Source: an uncultured Ignavibacteriota bacterium
Lineage (GTDB): Bacteria > Bacteroidota > Ignavibacteria > Tepidaquicellales > Tepidaquicellaceae
Assembly: GCA_937959065.1 (NCBI GenBank)
Contig: CALGOI010000371.1
Span: 1-34,003 of the forward strand
Length of the DNA stretch: 34,003 nt
Direction of reading: 5' to 3'
In this document: one piece after another, positions 15,384-23,605 of the stretch
Layout: each line of letters starts with the position of its first letter
How positions within the stretch are numbered: the first letter of the stretch is position 1
The notes under the pieces: generated by a model
What the model saw: the letters and a program-made list of their open reading frames with translations, nothing else
Database searches by the model: none
What the model was told of the DNA's origin: nothing
Translations under genes and position numbers: made by a program

Positions 15384-16292
15384 TTAAGTTGATCTTCGTT
15401 TCTTATGTGTGGCAAGGAATATGCTAACTAATACAATTCCAAAGCCAAACGCATGTACCCACTTGAATGCCTCTCCAAGCAGTAAATAGGATAAAGCCAA
15501 AGCGCTAATTGGCATTACTGCCATAAATATAGCGGCCTGACCGGCTTTAGCTTCTTGTATTCCGCTGTACCAGACAATTGTACCTAAAGCCATCGTGCCT
15601 GCTCCCCACCAGAGCATGGCAATAATGCTGGAAATTGATATACTTGTGTAATTCAGGCTAACCAGTTCGTAGAATGCCATTGGAAGAAACATAATAATTG
15701 ACATACCGCAGGTAATTCCAGTTATCAAAACAGGGCTCAAATCTTCGGTTATTTTTTTCCCAATAAGAGTAAAACATACTTCACCAATAACAGCTCCGAA
15801 TATCATAGCTGATCCAAGAATAAGGGTACCAGTTGAAACACCGCTGTTATCCATGCCATGGGAAAGGTTAATAATGAGAACGCCTGCGAACGCAAGTATA
15901 AGAGCTAAAATCTTTTTAATTCCAAAACTTTCCTTATAAAAAATAAACGCTCCCAGCGCGGTAACTGCCGGAGTAGTGCTCATTACAATACTGCCTGCGA
16001 CACCCGAAACTCTCTTCATACCCTCTAACATGAAAACCGAAAATAGAACCACGCCTACTAAGGAAATCACACCCAGCAGCAGCCAGCTTTTTTTGGAAAC
16101 ATGATAAATTAGTTTTCTTTCAGCAATAAGGAACGGAATAAGAACAATGAAACCAATTAGTACACGGAGAAAACTCCCGGCATAGATCGGAAATCCCTCA
16201 CCGACGATCTTGCTGACAGGAGTCCCGCTGCCGAATATCGCCATGCCCAGAAAAAGTAACAGCGGAATTTTTATTTTGTTTATAAATTCCAA
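15384..16292 (-). CDS. EamA / DMT-superfamily transporter
   Basis: 302 aa with ten membrane segments in two EamA halves of five. The first half has GMAIFGSGTPVSKIVGEGFP and the PAVTALGAFIFYKESFG segment; the second half has SAMIFGAVIGEVCFTLIGKK and PISALALSYLLLGEAF, the family's usual half-end motif. Drug/metabolite transporters of this kind commonly export amino acids or small metabolites; the substrate here cannot be told. It is divergent from radC, sharing a 39-base AT-rich region. Confidence 0.92.
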   Translation of the reverse strand: MEFINKIKIPLLLFLGMAIFGSGTPVSKIVGEGFPIYAGSFLRVLIGFIVLIPFLIAERKLIYHVSKKSWLLLGVISLVGVVLFSVFMLEGMKRVSGVAGSIVMSTTPAVTALGAFIFYKESFGIKKILALILAFAGVLIINLSHGMDNSGVSTGTLILGSAMIFGAVIGEVCFTLIGKKITEDLSPVLITGITCGMSIIMFLPMAFYELVSLNYTSISISSIIAMLWWGAGTMALGTIVWYSGIQEAKAGQAAIFMAVMPISALALSYLLLGEAFKWVHAFGFGIVLVSIFLATHKKRRST

Positions 16293-16331
16293 CTAAAAAA
16301 TAATTTAATTATTTTCTTTAAAGTATAAAAA

Positions 16332-17060
16332 ATGAGCAGTAGTTATAATACAAAAGACGCAAAGACATTTACCCTTAATGACCTCCCTGCTTCAGACCGT
16401 CCGCGGGAAAGGTTAAAGGCATCCGGACCGCAGGCACTTTCTAACCTCGAACTGCTGGCGCTTATTATGGGCAGAGGGATAAAAGGGGAGTCAGTGATGG
16501 TTACCTCACAAAAACTATTATCGTATTTCGGTTCATTGAAAAATGTGCTCGAGGCGTCACTGGAAGACCTGCAGCAGATAAGGGGTTTAGGTCCCGCAAA
16601 GGCGTCACAGTTGATTGCATGTTTTGAAATTGCCCGTAGAATCGCGAATGAAGATTTCTTAGCTGAGACAGAGAGATTGAAAAGGGAAACTGTGCGCAGT
16701 CCCGATGATGCCGTAAAACTCATACGATCGCAGATCACTGATTTTAATAAAGAGAATTTTTATGTATTGTCATTTGATACGCGTAACAGGTTCATAGGGC
16801 TGGATAAGGTTTCGCAGGGTACGCTTACAGCAAGCCTGGTCCATCCGCGGGAGACATTCGAGTCAGCGATTAAAAAGCACGCGGTTCAGATAATGATTGC
16901 ACATAATCATCCTTCCGGTGGTACAGACCCGTCCGAGGAGGACATAAAGATCACCAAACGGCTGAGTGAGGCTGGGAAGATAATGGGTATTGAGCTCCTC
17001 GACCACATTATACTCACAAAACAGAGCTTTTTTAGCTTTAAGGAAGAAGGTCTGATCTAA
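16332..17060 (+). CDS. radC: RadC family JAMM-domain protein
   Basis: 242 aa, full length. N-terminal ASDRPRERL and helix-hairpin-helix region (IRGLGPAKASQLIA, 83-96), then the JAMM/MPN+ zinc site HNHPSGGTDPSEED with His191, His193, Ser201 and Asp204. Named after an E. coli locus once linked to DNA repair; the real activity is unresolved (the fold suggests a metallopeptidase-like or DNA-acting enzyme). Its stop overlaps the stop of the convergent DUF1737 gene by 4 bases. Codon use is more GC-rich than in the secreted-protein genes nearby. Confidence 0.95.
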   Translation: MSSSYNTKDAKTFTLNDLPASDRPRERLKASGPQALSNLELLALIMGRGIKGESVMVTSQKLLSYFGSLKNVLEASLEDLQQIRGLGPAKASQLIACFEIARRIANEDFLAETERLKRETVRSPDDAVKLIRSQITDFNKENFYVLSFDTRNRFIGLDKVSQGTLTASLVHPRETFESAIKKHAVQIMIAHNHPSGGTDPSEEDIKITKRLSEAGKIMGIELLDHIILTKQSFFSFKEEGLI

Positions 17061-17242
17061 TACCTGTAGTCATCATCATCGTCCATATCGTCATCCATAT
17101 CAAAGAAAACCATTGATTGAAAATATATACCATCCGGGGAGACATTTGCTCCTCCTTCGGGTTCCCATCCTTCGTTTGCGAGGTCGTTTACAAGCTTTTC
17201 CAGCTCGGGAATGCTCTGAGCAGTTGCGATTTTGTATTCCAT
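17057..17242 (-). CDS. DUF1737 domain protein
   Basis: 61 aa. EYKIATAQSIPELEKLVNDL followed by NEGWEPEGGANVS and YFQSMVF is the DUF1737 pattern (EY.i....n..eLe..Vn..i.eGWep.GG). The acidic tail DMDDDMDDDDDYRY is unusual and may bind metal or a basic partner. Function is unknown; DUF1737 domains often sit alone or in single-stranded-DNA-related contexts. The gene overlaps the 3' end of radC by 4 bases in convergent orientation. Confidence 0.82.
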   Translation of the reverse strand: MEYKIATAQSIPELEKLVNDLANEGWEPEGGANVSPDGIYFQSMVFFDMDDDMDDDDDYRY

Positions 17243-17371
17243 TGGAAAATGTTTGATTAGAGCAGAAAATTAGCTTTTTCCAATAGTAAATTCAATTATC
17301 ATATTTATCATAAATAGTATCAAAATTTTTTGGTTTAATTTGTAATTCATATTTAAGATTTTATAAATCCT

Positions 17372-18319
17372 ATGGAATATAAAGATTATTACAAAACTCT
17401 GGGCGTCGAAAAAAACGCTTCACAGGACGATATCAAAAAAGCTTTTCGTAAGCTTGCGATTAAATATCACCCGGATAAGACAAAAGGTGATAAGACCGCC
17501 GAAGACAAGTTTAAGGAAGTAAACGAGGCTTATGAAGTTCTGCGCGATCCCGAAAAAAGAAAGAAATACGACAAGCTCGGCGCTAACTGGCAGCAGTATG
17601 AACAGGCAGGAGGACAGGATGGTTTTGACTGGTCGCAATTCTATGATCAGACCGGCGGCGGAGGACAGAGAGGATACCGGTTTGAGACAGGGGGAAGCGA
17701 CAGCGACTTCTTCGGCGGCGGTGTATTCAGTGACTTCTTCGAGCAGATGTTTGGCGGCGGTGGTTTTAGCGGACAAAGACGCAGAGCGGGAGGTGCCATA
17801 CCTGTTAGAGGTCATGACCTTACAGCTGAGATGGAGATTACTCTCGATGAGGCTTACTCCGGTGTAGCAAAGACCTTCCGTTTGGAAGGGGAATCGATTC
17901 GCCTTAACATAAAACCCGGGATCAAAGACGGGCAGGTGTTAAAGCTTGGCGGAAAAGGAGCTCCCGGGATTAATGGTGGCCAGGCCGGTGATCTCCTTAT
18001 TACGATTAATGTAAAAGGTGACGGAAGGTATGAAAGGAAAGGCGATGATCTTTACGCGGATTTCCCCGTTGATCTTTACACAGCTATACTCGGCGGTAAA
18101 GCTCCATTCAGTACATTGAAAGGAACAGCAAACGTCACCATAGCTGAAGGCACACAAAGTGGAAAAGTAATGAAATTAGCCGGCATGGGGATGCCGTCAT
18201 ATTCTGAGAAGAACAAATTTGGCGATCTTTATTTGAAAGTGGAAGTTCAGGTGCCGCAAAGCCTTACACCGGATGAGAAGAAGCTATTTGAGCAGCTAAG
18301 GGAATTAAGAGCTAAATAA
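17372..18319 (+). CDS. CbpA-like DnaJ-family co-chaperone (no zinc finger)
   Basis: 315 aa. The J-domain at residues 4-68 has the HPD triad at 33-35 (KYHPDKTKGDK), which stimulates DnaK ATPase. A Gly/Phe/Gln-rich linker (about 70-140, with DFFGGGVFSDFFEQMFGGGG) leads to two C-terminal substrate-binding beta domains (DLTAEMEITLDEAYSGV and DLYADFPVDLYTAILGG). The cysteine-rich CxxCxGxG zinc repeats of true DnaJ are absent, so this is a class II/CbpA-type protein. It is a single gene with no hspR-like neighbour, and lies directly upstream of tRNA-Leu. Confidence 0.93.
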   Translation: MEYKDYYKTLGVEKNASQDDIKKAFRKLAIKYHPDKTKGDKTAEDKFKEVNEAYEVLRDPEKRKKYDKLGANWQQYEQAGGQDGFDWSQFYDQTGGGGQRGYRFETGGSDSDFFGGGVFSDFFEQMFGGGGFSGQRRRAGGAIPVRGHDLTAEMEITLDEAYSGVAKTFRLEGESIRLNIKPGIKDGQVLKLGGKGAPGINGGQAGDLLITINVKGDGRYERKGDDLYADFPVDLYTAILGGKAPFSTLKGTANVTIAEGTQSGKVMKLAGMGMPSYSEKNKFGDLYLKVEVQVPQSLTPDEKKLFEQLRELRAK

Positions 18320-18347
18320 ATCGGTTTTAGAAGAAACGCAAATATGT

Positions 18348-18355
18348 TATATTTG
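18348..18355 (+). promoter_or_regulatory. Candidate -7 element for tRNA-Leu
   Basis: TATATTTG fits TAnnTTTG and lies 28 bases before the tRNA-Leu 5' end, leaving room for a short leader. A TTG at the -33 position is not evident (TTTT instead). Confidence 0.4.
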
Positions 18356-18382
18356 CAGTTCGGTTTGTAATACATATGTCTA

Positions 18383-18465
18383 GCGGTGGTGGCGGACCTG
18401 GTAGACGCGCCATCTTGAGGGGGTAGTGTCACCTAGGCGTGGGGGTTCGAGTCCCCCCCACCGCA
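18383..18465 (+). tRNA. tRNA-Leu (anticodon GAG)
   Basis: 83 nt including discriminator A, class II tRNA with a long variable arm. The acceptor GCGGTGG/CCACCGC is fully paired, the D-stem is GCG/CGC, the anticodon loop TTGAGGG has GAG at 18417-18419, and the T-arm is GGGGG-TTCGAGT-CCCCC. The anticodon stem (CCATC/GGTAG) holds one C-A mismatch and one G-U wobble. Discriminator A is followed by CA, not a full CCA. Confidence 0.93.
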
Positions 18466-18466
18466 C

Positions 18467-18503
18467 AAAAAATGCTGAAAGCAAATGTTTTCAGCATTTT
18501 TTT
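18467..18503. terminator. Bidirectional terminator after tRNA-Leu
   Basis: Long stem AAAAAATGCTGAAA paired with TTTCAGCATTTTTT around a short loop (GCAAATGT), directly after the tRNA-Leu 3' end. The T tract follows on the plus strand. Confidence 0.85.
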
Positions 18504-18597
18504 ATGCATCTGTTAATAAAATTTCTTAAACATTTTAAAAAAGTGAATCTTTTATAAGTAATTTCGTATAAATAAATTTTATTAGAAAAGTAAATTT

Positions 18598-19162
18598 ATG
18601 GGAAAAACAATATTATACATCGCGGTAAGTCTTAACGGCTACATTGCCGGACCTCAGGAAGATCTTTCGTGGCTAAATCCGCAAAATGACATTAACGTAA
18701 TTCAATCAAATAAAACGGGGGATGATAATCCTTATGAATTCGATGCTTTTTTTAAAAGTGTGGGAGCTATAATTATTGGCAGGAGCACTTATGATCTTGA
18801 AATGAGAATGGGATGGGGAGCGCGCATAAAGTTCCGAAATTTGTAGTTACAAGCAAACCCCCGCACCCTGATGCGAAAAATGATGATTACTTCTTAAAGG
18901 AGGATATTGAGACAGTACTGAAAAAAGCAAAGCAAATTACGAATAAAATATCTGGGTAGAGGGCGGCGGAAAGTTAGTACAAGAATTTATATAAAAAGAC
19001 CTTCTGGATGAAGCTATCATCTTTATCGCACCTGTTCTTTTGGGTAAAGGAATTCCGCTTTTTCGAGAAATGGATGATTATAAATATTGGAAATTGGAAA
19101 AGCAGAGCCCATACGGCAAGGGTATGGTTCAGTTGGAGTATTCAATTCCAAAGAATAAATAG
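18598..19162 (+). pseudogene. Broken dihydrofolate-reductase-family (RibD C-terminal-like) gene
   Basis: The first 82 codons are intact: MGKTILYIAVSLNGYIAGPQ, DLSWLN and AIIIGRSTYDLEMRMGWG match the DHFR/RibD-C family of NADPH-dependent reductases. Then the frame breaks three times. Near 18825-18832 a GCGCGC tract is out of frame by two bases relative to the expected HKVPKFVVTSKPP. Near 18945 one A is missing, so NIWVEGGGKLVQEFI moves to another frame. At about 18991 TAA replaces a Lys codon before KDLLDEAIIFIAPVLLGKG. The remaining sequence runs to TAG at 19160-19162 (MVQLEYSIPKNK). Three independent lesions make this a true pseudogene rather than one base error. An intact family member is at 26617-27183. 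Confidence 0.88.
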
Positions 19163-19221
19163 AAGCCCTGAATTGAATGAAATTTCAATTAAAGAGCTTT
19201 CATTTAGGAAAGAAATACAAA

Positions 19222-20064
19222 CTACTTTATAAGTATCATTCTCCTTGTTTTACTGTATTCACCCGATTGCAGTTTGTAGAAATAAACTCCGCTCGATAAA
19301 TTTTCACCATTAAATTCATAGCTATATGTGCCGGGGAGCAATTGCTCATTAACCAGCGCGGCAATTTTTTCTCCAAGGGAATTATATACTTCGAGTGTCA
19401 CCATATCCTTCACAGGAATATTAAACTCTATTGTAGTTGAAGGATTGAATGGGTTTGGATAGTTTTGCTGTAATTCATAATCAAGCGCGATCTCTGAAAT
19501 CTGGCTTATTGAAGAAGTGTTATGAGTAATTTGTAATTTATGTCTGCTGGTATCAGTGATATTTGTATTGGCTTCGGATAAATATGCAAAGATCTTAGTT
19601 CTGAAGGTACCTTCATTTTTCCATTTAAATCCCCACGGTACCTGGTTAAATGAATTTGTGTTATGAAGAGAAAATGTACCTATCCTTATTGAATCACCTG
19701 CTGGGATAACCAGAGCGCTGTCATTACCGAAGGGAGGCATACCGAATATTTGTATTTGGTCTCCGCTTACTTTGAGCTTTCCCGGCTGAGGTACCTGGTA
19801 GGAAAGTAATTCGGAAGTCCCGTTTAATAAACTTAACGATAAATTCCCGCCGTTTACGATGGAGTCACTGTAGTTTATTATATACTGTCCCACAGCGTAT
19901 TCAATAGGATTGGAGCCGGTATTCGAAAAGTATATATCGAATTGTATCTCATTATTGCTTAAAGTGACATCATTATAAACATTGAGATGATAACTAACCT
20001 GGCTGTATCCGGGTATGGCTAAGAAAGTAATTATTATTATTAATATTGATCTGTTTATTCCCAT
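19222..20064 (-). CDS. T9SS-exported surface protein with Ig/cohesin-like N-domain
   Basis: 280 aa with a signal peptide (MGINRSILIIIITFLAIPGYSQ). Residues about 25-185 form a beta-sandwich (YHLNVYNDVTLSNNEIQFDI, VIPAGDSIRIGTFSLHNTN) that resembles cohesin or other Ig-like secreted domains; this fold call is tentative. A type A sorting domain follows (LDYELQQNYPNPFNPSTTIE to RRMILIK), so it is exported by T9SS. It follows the dockerin-like protein gene by 17 bases on the same strand, so the pair is probably one operon and the products may work together outside the cell. Confidence 0.82.
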   Translation of the reverse strand: MGINRSILIIIITFLAIPGYSQVSYHLNVYNDVTLSNNEIQFDIYFSNTGSNPIEYAVGQYIINYSDSIVNGGNLSLSLLNGTSELLSYQVPQPGKLKVSGDQIQIFGMPPFGNDSALVIPAGDSIRIGTFSLHNTNSFNQVPWGFKWKNEGTFRTKIFAYLSEANTNITDTSRHKLQITHNTSSISQISEIALDYELQQNYPNPFNPSTTIEFNIPVKDMVTLEVYNSLGEKIAALVNEQLLPGTYSYEFNGENLSSGVYFYKLQSGEYSKTRRMILIK

Positions 20065-20081
20065 TTTGATTTTCTCCGTGT

Positions 20082-21290
20082 TTATTCGATGTAAGGTACA
20101 GTTGCAACTTTCCCGATATTTGAATCCGTTGGCTCGTAATCTGTGGCATCGACTTCACCGTCCATATTTGTATCTGCCTTGTTGTATTGAATAGATGATT
20201 GCTGAATCGATTCTTCAATTAAATCCTGATGGTTTACATTACCATCATTTTCCGGATCACCCGCGTACATACCGAATGCCCCGCCTCCAAGATCTTTAGC
20301 ATCGCCCCCATAAAACTGGCCTGCTCCTGTAGTGAAATCGTATGAAGTAGTTAATATGTTGAATACCAGTCCTGATGATGACATCGATATCAAGTGATTC
20401 CTATGATAGATTACAACATAATATGTACCGGAAGTAACATCGCTAAAAGTTACCGGGCTGGTGCCGTCAAGGTCAACAATCTTTCCGTTTGTTCTAATGA
20501 ATGCAGCACGCCGGCTTATAAATGTTGACGATGTATCATGCTGCCGTAATTCAATCATCACCCAGTCCGTGATATCGGGATGAGATGTAAAAAACGAACT
20601 ATCCACGGATTCTGATCCATTATAATTATATGGAGCATTATTATAAGGCTGGGAGACAGGCAGTTGACCCCGTGTATTTAACATGTTTGTCATATTCCCG
20701 GAATCGTATGGACCTTCTAGATACATTTTTATATCTGCTGTAACAATTGGAAACGTTGCCCAGCTAACATTATCAAAATGTATGGAGGGGATTAGTGATA
20801 ACAAAGGTGCTGTGATCTCAAAAAATAGATAATTTTTTGGCCCGTTGAAAGATCCTGGTATAACAAAATTAGATGAATCGTATGATAACTGCGGGGTAAC
20901 AGTCCCTATTTGTACAGCTCCTGTAATATCGTTGGTATCATTGATAAATACATTTATTGGCTGCTGCCCTACAGTTATTACTGAAGAGTTAATATGCCAG
21001 AATCTCACAAAAGCTGAATCCTGAGCAGCTCTACCCCTCATGTCGAAGGGTTTGCTGGTGATAATTGCTCTTCCAAGACCGAGAAGGGAAACTAACTGAG
21101 AATTCTGGCAGGAATTGATTCCGGATTGAGGTAAAGACCCCTGAGTAAAATTACCAGTTTGTATGTTCCATCCCTGTGGCGGAAATATACCACCTTCAAA
21201 ATCCTCAACTTCTATAACCTGTGCCTTTAGCGAGTCTACTATCAAGATAAACAGGAAAACCAATGCGCATTTACTAAGTATTTTCTCCAA
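20082..21290 (-). CDS. Secreted protein with C-terminal dockerin-like calcium loops
   Basis: 402 aa with a signal peptide (MEKILSKCALVFLFILIVDSLKAQ). First domain (about 28-180): a MAM/cleaved-adhesin-like beta-sandwich starting IEVEDFEGGIFPPQGWN. Middle (about 185-310): KMYLEGPYDSGNM, DWVMIELRQHD, IVDLDG and YYVVIYHRNHLISMSS, a conserved module of large secreted Bacteroidota proteins. The end has two calcium-loop repeats, GDPENDGNVNHQD and ADTNMDGEVDATD, as in dockerins. No T9SS sorting domain is present, so surface attachment would need another route, possibly the downstream partner (17-base gap) that does carry one. Confidence 0.78.
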   Translation of the reverse strand: MEKILSKCALVFLFILIVDSLKAQVIEVEDFEGGIFPPQGWNIQTGNFTQGSLPQSGINSCQNSQLVSLLGLGRAIITSKPFDMRGRAAQDSAFVRFWHINSSVITVGQQPINVFINDTNDITGAVQIGTVTPQLSYDSSNFVIPGSFNGPKNYLFFEITAPLLSLIPSIHFDNVSWATFPIVTADIKMYLEGPYDSGNMTNMLNTRGQLPVSQPYNNAPYNYNGSESVDSSFFTSHPDITDWVMIELRQHDTSSTFISRRAAFIRTNGKIVDLDGTSPVTFSDVTSGTYYVVIYHRNHLISMSSSGLVFNILTTSYDFTTGAGQFYGGDAKDLGGGAFGMYAGDPENDGNVNHQDLIEESIQQSSIQYNKADTNMDGEVDATDYEPTDSNIGKVATVPYIE

Positions 21291-21371
21291 GTTGTAGTTA
21301 GTTTACTGTAATTTATAGAAGTTTTTTAATATTGTCAAACACAAAAATCATAAAAATTATTTTTTTTGAGG

Positions 21372-21409
21372 GTCAACAGGGACTACTTAATTAGCTAATC
21401 CCTATTGAC
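21372..21409. repeat. Intergenic imperfect hairpin
   Basis: GTCAACAGGGA and TCCCTATTGAC (11 positions, one mismatch) enclose a 16-base AT-rich loop. It lies in the 171-base gap after the T9SS protein gene 21462-22157 and before the dockerin-like gene on the minus strand. On the minus strand it is followed by CCTC and then A/T runs, so it may be a weak terminator or a processing site. The rest of the gap shows nothing. Confidence 0.45.
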
Positions 21410-21461
21410 TTACCTCGGAGGACAACATGTAGTTTAATAATTATATGTTTATATAAATTTT

Positions 21462-22157
21462 TTATTTGTTTAATATTAACTTCAATGATGAATTGAAATC
21501 ATTGATGCTGTAATTTGCTATATAAATACCTGATGAGAGTCCGGATGCGTCAAATGTAGTCTGGTATCTTCCCGCGTTTAAATCCTGACTGACAAGCTTA
21601 GCTACTTCCTGGCCGAGCATATTGTAAACTCTAAGATTTACAAATCCACCTTCTTTTACATCGAAATTAATGTTTGTCGTCGGATTGAATGGGTTCGGAT
21701 AATTCTTATGTAACTTGTACTCATCTGGAACAGCTGATCCGTTTTGAGTGAGTCCAGTTAACATTGCTGTCGTGAAAGATGTCGAAGATGAAAAATTTGA
21801 GGTTACAAGTGAAATGCCAATTAGTACGGTAGCATTTACTCTCCAGTGATATTCTGTGTTTGGATCAAGAATATTTGCAGGTACTGTATAAAGAGTATTA
21901 CCATTAATGCCTCCTTGATCGAGTACTATGCTCCCGGGTGCAAACCCGTTATCTGATGCTACTTGAACTCTGAACGTAGCAAGACCTGCTAAAGGGTGAC
22001 TCCATTCAAGGTCCGGTGTTAGCGAAGTATTAGTTGCCCCTGCAATAGGAAGTAAGTTAGTAGGGGGAGTTACAAGTTGTGCATTTGACTGACTATAAAA
22101 TCCTGTTAGTATTAAAGCAATGAGTGCAATAAGCAATTTTTTATTGAAGTTTTTCAT
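21462..22157 (-). CDS. T9SS-exported fibronectin type III-like protein
   Basis: 231 aa with a signal peptide (LLIALIALILTGFYSQSNAQ). One fibronectin III/Ig-like domain is seen: LLPIAGATNTSLTPDLEWSH, FRVQVASDNGF and ILDPNTEYHWRVNA, the usual repeat of exported Bacteroidota proteins. A type A sorting domain (YKLHKNYPNPFNPTTNINF to LKLILNK) follows. Probable small surface or secreted structural/adhesive protein. It follows the barrel-protein gene by 39 bases on the same strand. Confidence 0.85.
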   Translation of the reverse strand: MKNFNKKLLIALIALILTGFYSQSNAQLVTPPTNLLPIAGATNTSLTPDLEWSHPLAGLATFRVQVASDNGFAPGSIVLDQGGINGNTLYTVPANILDPNTEYHWRVNATVLIGISLVTSNFSSSTSFTTAMLTGLTQNGSAVPDEYKLHKNYPNPFNPTTNINFDVKEGGFVNLRVYNMLGQEVAKLVSQDLNAGRYQTTFDASGLSSGIYIANYSINDFNSSLKLILNK

Positions 22158-22196
22158 TTTTACAGTTTTTATGTTTGTTAATTATTTGATTATATT

Positions 22197-22781
22197 TTAT
22201 AAATAAATTTTTATCCCACCGTCTAACGTAACGAAGTTAGTTGAACCTTCATTACCAAAAATATTATGATATTTACCCCTGAAAATCATTTTGACAGTGT
22301 TGGTGAGGGATACTTCTCCACCAAGACCGCCGCTTACACCCAGATTAACATTTACCTCTGAAGGCGGATTTATGTTATCCCCTGTAGCATTGATCATGAA
22401 TGTACCTGAGTTAAACATATATCCCCCTATACCTGCCTCAAGGAAGAATGAAGACTTGAGCTTTCTCGTCTTGAAGTAATAACGCGGACCGGATGTAACC
22501 TGTATGAATGAAGATGATGATCCGCCTTCCTGCCTGTTTGCGAGGAAATTGAAGCTTACATCTGTCCCTAGAGAAACTTCTTTGTTTACATCGTAGTAGA
22601 CACTAATTCCAACCTGTCCACTTGATTTGTAGAAGTTATTAAAATCAGATACAGGTTGTAAAAAGCCTCCATAAACAGAGATGCTGTATTTTGGGGGCAT
22701 GGATTCCAACTCTTGTGAAGTTGAAGTGTTTACCACAATCAAAGTTAAAATCAATGCCGTTAGGTAAATTTTTGCTTTCAT
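22197..22781 (-). CDS. Outer-membrane beta-barrel protein (paralogue 2 of 3)
   Basis: 194 aa with a signal peptide (MKAKIYLTALILTLIVVNTSTSQ). The barrel-type strands YSISVYGGFLQPVSDF, GISVYYDVNKEVSLGTDVSF and RYYFKTRKLKSSFFLEAG end in TNFVTLDGGIKIYL. It aligns over most of its length with the damaged gene at 25138-25690 and at its C-terminus with 1091-1669. A long loop between strands (NATGDNINPPSEVN) distinguishes it from the damaged copy. It may be in one transcription unit with the DUF4160 genes upstream (21-base gap) and the T9SS protein downstream. Confidence 0.8.
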   Translation of the reverse strand: MKAKIYLTALILTLIVVNTSTSQELESMPPKYSISVYGGFLQPVSDFNNFYKSSGQVGISVYYDVNKEVSLGTDVSFNFLANRQEGGSSSSFIQVTSGPRYYFKTRKLKSSFFLEAGIGGYMFNSGTFMINATGDNINPPSEVNVNLGVSGGLGGEVSLTNTVKMIFRGKYHNIFGNEGSTNFVTLDGGIKIYL

Positions 22782-22802
22782 GGTTGATACTTTTTAATTT
22801 TT

Positions 22803-23123
22803 TTAGATTAATGGTTCGATCTCTTTGATACCTTCGTTTTTTAAAACCCTTAGGTAATTCTCAAGAATTTCATCCCTATGGTTGTATGCCCACTCTAAAA
22901 CTAGGGATGTAATTTTTTGAGGAAGAAACCCTTTATACATTTTTAATTCCTTTGCTAAAAATGATCCGTGGAAATCACCATAAGAAGCGTGAAATATCGG
23001 ATTTATATATTTTATTTGTTCTTCCATCAAAATTTTTACCCCGTAAAATTCGCTTATTACTTTCATGTTTTTTAATGCTAAGTTGGATTGGAACGATGTA
23101 TTTGTTGTTTGCGCTATCATCAT
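22803..23123 (-). CDS. DUF4160 family protein (tandem copy B)
   Basis: 106 aa. Core pattern of DUF4160: ISEFYGVKILMEE, INPIFHASYGDFHGSF, LPQKITSLVLEWAYNHRDEI and a final IKEIEPLI. Family members are commonly paired with DUF2442 proteins and are suspected small regulatory or toxin-antitoxin-type proteins, without proof. The listed start (23123) overlaps the stop of the upstream copy as ATGA; the family's usual start corresponds better to the internal Met at 23066 (MKVISEFYGVKI), so either is possible. Both copies end in a similar (E/R)PL(I/V). Confidence 0.78.
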   Translation of the reverse strand: MMIAQTTNTSFQSNLALKNMKVISEFYGVKILMEEQIKYINPIFHASYGDFHGSFLAKELKMYKGFLPQKITSLVLEWAYNHRDEILENYLRVLKNEGIKEIEPLI

Positions 23124-23410
23124 ACAAGTGGTCTTATTTGTTTTAATGGACGGCCATACATTACTCTAAGATGATTGTCCTCGATGTCATTGATATTTTG
23201 TTCCACCCACTCTACTACAAAGCTTAAGGCTCTGTCAGGAAGGTTGCCTTTTACAGGTGCCATATCGCGTAATGAAAATTCACAATGCTCCCTGTTATAG
23301 TCTATATCAAGATGAGGGTCATTAATGTCACTATAATTTGCTGTGATTTTCATGCCCAAAAATGAATTAGTTATACAGTTTTCCATTTTGCTTTTATTTT
23401 GATTTATCAA
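23120..23410 (-). CDS. DUF4160-like protein (tandem copy A)
   Basis: 96 aa. FLGMKITANYSDINDPHLDI, then GNLPDRALSFVVEWVEQN and PLKQIRPLV align with the DUF4160 protein immediately downstream, so the pair arose by duplication or belongs to one module. The start may be the Met at 23386 (MENCITNSFLGMKI), which matches the family length better than 23410. It ends in TGA, overlapping the ATG of copy B by 4 bases, a standard coupling arrangement that also shows TGA acting as a stop here. It is divergent from the gene at 23606 across a 195-base AT-rich region with no other recognised feature. Confidence 0.72.
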   Translation of the reverse strand: MINQNKSKMENCITNSFLGMKITANYSDINDPHLDIDYNREHCEFSLRDMAPVKGNLPDRALSFVVEWVEQNINDIEDNHLRVMYGRPLKQIRPLV

Positions 23411-23605
23411 ATTCTTTTAAGTCTAAATTATATTGGTTATATTTATTTTGAAAAGAATTTTAAGCTTGTTTGTCTTTTCAATTTATAAGGTTTGCCCCAG
23501 GGTAGAAGTCACTTAAATTACTGTAATATATCGTATTAATTGACAATTATTAGTTTCATTCGTGGAATGAAATGACTGTTTGTCCTAAACACCCTGATAT
23601 TTTTT

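Noticed and set aside
16343..16738. 131-codon minus-strand frame within radC, and similar frames inside the DnaJ-like gene (17420-17867).
   Set aside because: All overlap well-supported genes and show no family motif; they are shadows of codon bias.
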